Positions 58,798 through 64,000 of a stretch of DNA of 64,000 bases are shown piece by piece. The stretch comes from Lonicera japonica. Its lineage: Eukaryota; Streptophyta; Magnoliopsida; Dipsacales; Caprifoliaceae. The position numbers and the translations under genes were made by a program. Positions within the stretch are counted from its first letter, which is position 1, and every line of letters starts with the position of its first letter. The notes below the pieces were generated by a model. That model searched no databases, was not told the origin of the DNA, and saw only the letters and a program-made list of their open reading frames with translations. The stretch covers positions 34,336,969 through 34,400,968 of the forward strand of contig CM038468.1 in NCBI GenBank assembly GCA_021464415.1, given 5' to 3'.

Positions 58798-60990
58798 TGA
58801 TTGAGTGAAAACAACGTGAGTTATTACACCCAAGTGCAGGTGGTCGGTCAAGTAATAAATTCTCGGTAAGTCCGAGGTCGATGGACGAGGGGGAGGGTAG
58901 TTCTTTGAATTATGAATGTTTCTTTCAGAAGGAAAATATGAAGAACATAGAAAAGATGAAATATTAAGAAAATGGAATGAGAATCAATAATTAAATTAAT
59001 TAAAGGCAATATAACTAAATAAAATATGCAACTAAAACTAATTCTAAAAATAGCGAAACATTACTATGCTAAAAGAAACTAAACTAACATACGAGAAGAT
59101 GAAATAAAGCTAAACAAAATAAATAATAAAAACAACGTGCTAAATTAATTAACTGAAAAACTTTAACTAAAATTAAGAATAAAAAGCATAAATTCGAGCA
59201 ACACAACGGTATTTTTCGTAATAATTCATAAACTCATATTTTTTGCGTAACATGAACTATACGTACCAATACTAATTATGGAATCAATTCACATTACTTA
59301 ATTTTACCGAAAACACTTGTTTATTAAAGTGAAGTAGTGCTTGACACTACCAAAACCTTTTATTAAAAGTGAGTTTAAAAATATTAAGTAAAAGCCACAA
59401 TTTAATTTAAATAGGTTAAAACGTGATTAAAATTGAATTTGAACTAAAACGGGCGGTAAAAAACACAAAATTAGGCATTTTGGTATCAAAAAGTAAGGAT
59501 TAAAAATACTACCAAAAACAGCGCGCTCTAGTTTGAAATCTAAAAAAATACATAACCAATTAATTTAAAGAGTATAAACCGCTCTCTAAGTCAATTAGTT
59601 AGGGTTTAGCGCAAAAATAATGATTCAAACTAGTTTGTTCTTTTGTCAAAAAGGTTTTATTAAATTTATTATAAAAATATGTGATTAGCATATTAGGATA
59701 ATAATTTAATAAAAATTAGATTTATAATGACCTATTAACCTATAGAAAATTAATTAGAATTGAATTCAGGTCCAAAAAATTACCGCGTCGGCATACCCGT
59801 TCCTTACGGACCCTTAACTAACGAACTAGCCAAACATATCTAATAAATTCATGCTCAATAAAAGAATCAAATAAAACAGCGTATATAAATTTATAAATTG
59901 GAAAGTAATTAAAATCATAAGCATGCAAAATTTATAATAAGAATTAACAAAGCAGTAAATAAATTAAGAACCTAAAATTGAAGTACCTGCGTAAATCAAT
60001 AATTAAAGCCGAAAATTAATCTTCAAAATTGTACTTGAATATTTCATCTCTAACTCCAAATTAATGCCAAAGAAAAATAATGAAAGAGGTACAATTGAAT
60101 CCTTAATATTTAAAAGAAGTAAAATAAAAAAGGAAGAAAAAGAATGAAGACAGAGAGAGAGAGAGAGAGGGTGGTCACGGCTGTTGCTCGGCTGTTTTAA
60201 TGATGATTGATGATATATATAATTTTATAAACCTAATTTAATTAGGTTTTTAATTAGGTTTGTCATTGGATGGCCCATTAATTAGCTTCAAAAATTGATA
60301 AAAAAAAAATCAAAAATTGCTGCTAATGCAACTTGAACCCAAGACCAAAAGGATACCACTTCTCACGCAGACCATCTGGGCTAGGCCCACTTTCAATAAT
60401 TTCTTACACATTCAATTATTTTATTCATTCGCACTAGAATCTGCTCTTCCCGCGCATTGTTCGTATTTCTGCCATAACTTTGCGCTACGAACTCCGATTG
60501 ATGCAAGGTTTTCTCCTACATGTAGATAACGTAGAGTTCTACAACTTTTATCTCAGGAGTTTCTTCAAATTCTGCATGGATAAATACCAAAAATCTCCAG
60601 AACAGAGTCGTTGCACGTGGTGGTTCTATTCTTCAACCGAAAATTTCCCAAATTGATTCAAATGACTTTTTCTTCGCTTGGGATGATTTATCGGCTTCTC
60701 TTCCATCTACTCCCTTCACGCTTGAGCTTGGGATTTACTTTTGGTTCACTTCTTGAACTCAATTTAGCTCCAAATTTGACTGGCAATGAACTAATTTTGA
60801 GAGAATTTGCTTCTGGATTCGTTCTTGTTCATTTTTAACCTGTAAAAAGGGTAAAATGCACTAGAAACAAACATATTATCCTATTTCATGATTAAAACTC
60901 AATTCTTAACAATTTAGGATAATTAGAATCAAATTTATGCATATTAAGCCATCTAAATATGTATAAATATGCAATATTTTGGCTTAATCA
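58798..60990 (-). repeat. 5' LTR of the Athila/Tat-type element, 2193 bp
   Basis: Bounded by TGATT (plus-strand left end) and AATCA (right end), which mirror each other. Just inside the left end the complement carries CGACCTCGGACTTACCGAG and CTTGGGTGTAATAACTCACG, typical for the end of Tat LTRs. It holds a (GA)n run near 60151-60170. Several open frames (60317-60838) are not believed to be genes. Confidence 0.8.
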
Positions 60991-60999
60991 AATATTCGA

Positions 61000-62015
61000 C
61001 GTGAATGACACTGGGTGTTTCTGCTGTCGAGGCTAACTTGGCCAGATGATCTACTTTCCTGTTATGAGCTCGAGGAACCTTGATGAAAGCCACATTCTTG
61101 AGCCTCTAAGCTGCTGCTTGAGCTTTAGCTAGTTAGGCCGCTATATGGTCATTTTTAGCCATGTTGTGGCCCAATATTTAGCCAATTACAACTACAGTGT
61201 TGTCATAAACTATAATTTGATGTGCCCCCAAGTCTCATGCTATCTTTAGACTTGCTATGATTGCCTCATACTTTGATTCATTATTCGAAGCCTTTTAAGT
61301 GGAACTTCAGAGCCATTTCTAATGTATTGGCTTCAGGTGTGGTGAGCACCAAACTAGCCCCAAATCCTTATAAGTTGGAAGCTCTGTCATTCGTCTAAAG
61401 TATCTAGATAAGGATTTATGGCATCAGATTCATCAAATGTCGGGCTCAAGGTACTCAAATATATGGGAGGCAGCAGTTCTGGTGGTCTAGGGACCTATTC
61501 TTCAGTGTAGGTGAACTATGCTATGAAGTCTATTATAGTCTGTCGTTTGATTGAGGTCCTGGGTTTATAAGAGATGACGAATTGACTGAGTTCCACAACC
61601 CAAATAGCCAACCTGCCTAACTATTCAAGCTTGTCAAGGATTCTTTGCAAGGGCTGATTAGTGAGCACATCTATCGAATGGGCTTGAAATAAGGTTTTAG
61701 CCTTTTGGAGGTGATGAGGAGAGCGTAAGCTAACTTCTCCAGTTTAGGATAATTGAGCTCAGTAGAGTGTAAAGCTTTAATGGTGTAATAGACATGCAGT
61801 TTTGCCCTCTCTTCACTTCTCATAAGTGTAGAGCTTATGGCGGTTTGTGAAACCAAAAGGTAAAGACAGATGACCTCTCCCTTCTTTGGCAAGTTGAGCA
61901 GTGGATGAGTTCTGAGGTACTGCTTGAGTTGCTGGAAAGCGACCTCACATTCTTTCATCCAGTTAAAGGCTTTCTTAATAGTTTTCTGAACCCACTGGAT
62001 CCTCACAAACATTGG
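61000..62015 (-). pseudogene. Tat-lineage RT-end/RNase H fragment
   Basis: 62012-61671 is open for 113 codons: FNWMKECEVAFQQLKQYLRT, LLNLPKKGEVICLYLLVS, and LNYPKLEKLAYALLITSKRL, the RT connection and RNase H of Tat elements. Between 61600 and 61000 the second, archaeal-type RNase H is recognisable in broken frames. It stops at the LTR end at 60990, which suggests the younger element inserted here. Confidence 0.8.
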
Positions 62016-62075
62016 AAAAAAACTAAATTCCCTAAATAGTGAATTTACATCAACATATATACATTAAGCCATAAT

Positions 62076-62906
62076 TAGGGATGTTCAAGAACCGGACTGG
62101 ACCGGTTGGACCGACCGGACCGGACCAAAAAATAGGGTTTTTTCGGTTTTTAGATATATAACGGTCCGGTCCGGTCTAAACTTTCAAGACCGAAGTGTCC
62201 GTCCGGTCTTCGGTCTTATATAAAAACACTACAAAACCGGACCGGACCGGTAATAAATTTTTTTTTTAAAATATCTTTCAAGAGATGAGGAGAGTGTCAA
62301 TTTTTATCTTAAAATTATCTCCCCCATAAAGCACCGTCACAATGTTCCCCACCCACCCATGACTAATGTTCCCCACACGTGATATCTATATTCTCTCATG
62401 TGTCTCTCTCTCTCTAGCCTCTCTTTCCAACGGTCTCTCTCTCTCTCTCTCTTGCATTTTCTTAAACTTCCATGGCTTCACAATTTCTCTAAGACTTTGC
62501 GTGTATATATTCGTGTATATATTATATACACATGTTTGGAAATAAAAATCGAAGAAATGGAAGATCAAGAAGCAAAGGGTCTGCTATTTCTCTTCTTTTC
62601 TCTCTCTCTAATGCATTAATTTAGGTATGATACATACGTTTAGATAATTAGATTTAATAAGTGTTTTGTATAAATATAAATATTTTTTTCTAGATCCGTA
62701 TTTATATTGTAAATATGTTTGTATGTATGAATTTGTTGGTTGTAAAATGAAAGTATAGATCTGATAATGTGTTGATTCTTTCCAAATGCTTAGACCGAAT
62801 GGACCGAGTAAAACCGGACAGTTCAAGTTGGTCCGGTCTAGTCCGGTCTTGAAGGAGACTTCGGTCCAGTCCGGTCCAAAATTTTTTAGGACCGTGAACA
62901 CCCCTA
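62076..62906. mobile_element. hAT-type non-autonomous element with 8-bp target duplication
   Basis: Ends TAGGGATGTTCA (left) and complement TAGGGGTGTTCA (right), flanked by a perfect GCCATAAT duplication at 62068-62075 and 62907-62914. An 8-bp duplication is the hAT signature. Both ends carry many GGACCGG/CCGGTCC words (probable transposase-binding arrays). The middle has CT-rich and AT-rich simple sequence and no transposase. Length 831 bp. Short open frames inside are not genes. Confidence 0.92.
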
Positions 62907-62914
62907 GCCATAAT

Positions 62915-63340
62915 GTATATATATATATAAATATAATAACTAATGATGGCAACCTGACTAATATATGTATGTATGTATAAATATAACAATTTTAAGTTTA
63001 TGCGCAAAATTTAAGGCACCCAAATTAAATATGATATTATCCCTATGTCTTTTATGTATATAAATAAACTTTGGGTAGTAGGGTTCATAGTTTTGGCAAT
63101 TTTAATTTAGGGGTTCATAATTTTATTTATTTTTTGAGTTTTGGGGTCCAAAATGGATGATTCTGTTAGTCAATGGGTACAATGCGTTAGTCAACATTAA
63201 ATTTGTGTCAAAATTCCTAAACTACACTTAATCTTTCATTTTCATTCATTCATCTTTTCCACCCAAAAATTCTCCTCCAAAATATGTGCTCCATCAAACA
63301 ACCATTGCACTTGCATACAAATTTGAGTGACAATACATTA
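62915..63340. other. Intergenic AT-rich DNA, no gene
   Basis: Nothing supported. A repeat-like stretch GGGTTCATAATTTT occurs twice with variation at 63080-63130. Confidence 0.5.
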
Positions 63341-63342
63341 CT

Positions 63343-63352
63343 ATATAAATAG
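63343..63352 (+). promoter_or_regulatory. TATA box-like sequence
   Basis: TATATAAATA is a near-ideal plant TATA box. It is followed by a C/A-rich leader-like stretch and, about 80 bases later, by short ATG-started frames. It may be a genuine promoter of a gene broken or hidden by repeats further downstream. Not proven. Confidence 0.35.
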
Positions 63353-63585
63353 CTCCATAGATTCCTCCCACCTTTCACAAAACAAACCCCATTATTAGTT
63401 TTTGCCAGAAAGAACACTCTACTAAAAAGAGAAATGGAAACGGAAACATAAACAGAAATAGAAAGAGATAATAATTTGTACTCTTATGTTATGTTATGTT
63501 CAGTGCTTCTTCACACACACACACACACATATATAATAATAATAAGAGTTGAACCTCCTTAGAGTAGTATAGTACTATTACTTCA

Positions 63586-63636
63586 ATGGTGAAGAGGAGA
63601 AGAAAGAGAAAAATAATAACAACAAGGATTTTTTGA
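63586..63636 (+). pseudogene. Short basic ORF cut by repeat-like sequence
   Basis: ATG at 63586 opens a 16-codon frame (MVKRRRKRKIITTRIF) that stops at TGA 63634-63636, exactly where a repeat-looking stretch (TTGAGTTAGCCCCCTATT) begins. The same stretch recurs at about 63700 (TTTGAGTTAGCCCTCTGT). It could be the first codons of a gene truncated by an insertion. Low confidence. Confidence 0.2.
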
Positions 63637-64000
63637 GTTAGCCCCCTATTATTAATACGAAACTCAACTTACCCCCTATTTTATTAATCCTTTGAGTTAG
63701 CCCTCTGTCTTTTAACGGACAGCTAACTCCGTCCAAATTTGTTGTGCTCAGACAATTTTACTCCTTACTGTTCATCATCTTCCTCCTTACACCTTATGCC
63801 CACTTTTTACTTTCTCTCTCTCTCTTTCCCCACCCCAAAACAATTTCCCAAACTCTAGCCCTAGAAATCCAAAAAATCCAAAAAATTTCCCAAACTTAAA
63901 ATCAAATGAGCAGATTTTGCAATTCGTAAATCAACAGACATTGACAAACCATCTTTGAATTACACACCACCACTACCATTCTGAATCGTACCAATCGAAT
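63633..64000. repeat. Repeat-like sequence at the window end
   Basis: Contains TGAGTTAGCCC twice and ACTTACCCCCTATTTTATTA between them, in the style of MITE or MULE ends. It runs off the window, so neither the second end nor a class can be shown. Confidence 0.3.

Larger units (their letters stand above)
55261..60990 (-). mobile_element. Truncated Athila/Tat-type gypsy element: LTR, primer site, gag, PR
   Basis: On the minus strand: LTR 60990-58798 with TGATT...AATCA ends, then TTTTTTGGCGTCGTTGCTGA (58795-58776), the degenerate form of the TTTGGCGCCGTTGCCGG primer-site region typical of Athila/Tat elements, then gag (about 58760-57243), a nested solo LTR (57253-56174), and the protease region to 55261. 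RT, RNase H, integrase and the second LTR are missing. The LTR's end adjoins a broken Tat fragment at 61.0 kb, so the element probably inserted into it. Confidence 0.8.

Noticed and set aside
1..64000. CRISPR arrays, operons, rRNA or functional tRNA genes
   Set aside because: None seen; the window is plant nuclear DNA, and the tandem repeats lack unique spacers.

Overview
This is a gene-poor, AT-rich, transposon-dense piece of a plant nuclear genome, most likely a eudicot. The signs are spliced genes with GT-AG introns, a CC-NB-ARC-LRR resistance gene, Tat/Athila-type Ty3/gypsy and Copia remnants, a tRNA-derived SINE, TAA-flanked MITEs, an hAT-type element with an 8-bp target duplication, and a Mutator-like element (MULE) with a 9-bp target duplication. 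Species cannot be fixed from sequence reading alone. All exon joins given here were worked out by eye from reading frame and splice consensus.

Layout. 1-6.8 kb: decayed Tat-lineage gypsy element on the minus strand (integrase, RNase H, RT, PR, gag order reversed on the plus strand). 6.8-15 kb: AT-rich intergenic DNA with a solo MULE end (7.49 kb) and a non-autonomous long-TIR element (about 11.37-14.15 kb). 15.2-20.1 kb: two MITEs followed by the only ordinary host gene seen, an NLR of the RPP8/RPP13-like CNL class with one 719-bp intron inside NB-ARC. 20.7-22.4 kb: Copia remnant. 22.8-33.4 kb: repeats, including a diverged direct duplication (24.0-25.4 kb versus 29.4-32.7 kb), one arm carrying a SINE and the other a long-TIR element with a nested MITE, and a 1.6-kb nested foldback structure (25.9-27.5 kb).

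33.73-43.65 kb: the most interesting part, an apparently intact 9.9-kb autonomous MULE with matching TIRs and a perfect 9-bp duplication. It carries two convergent genes: a five-coding-exon plant mobile domain (PMD) gene on the plus strand (560 aa) and, on the minus strand, a four-exon gene joining a FAR1/MURA-type transposase to a C-terminal OTU-like cysteine protease domain (981 aa). It has inserted into one unit of a six-copy tandem array of about 600-bp units, each carrying the 5' part of an unrecognised gene. A longer relative of that gene lies in opposite orientation at 48.2-48.75 kb, followed by a minisatellite.

49.8-62 kb: nested LTR retrotransposon debris. It includes a minus-strand LTR with a tRNA-iMet-type primer site, a probable plus-strand gypsy LTR, and an Athila/Tat-type element (2.2-kb LTR, gag, PR) split by a 1.08-kb solo LTR and abutting an older Tat fragment. 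62.08-62.91 kb: hAT-type non-autonomous element with a perfect 8-bp duplication. The window ends with a TATA-bearing promoter-like stretch whose short ORF runs into repeat-like sequence.

How the genes fit together: the MULE genes form a self-contained transposition unit (transposase plus PMD accessory protein). The NLR is an independent host immune-receptor gene whose upstream region is largely MITE-derived.
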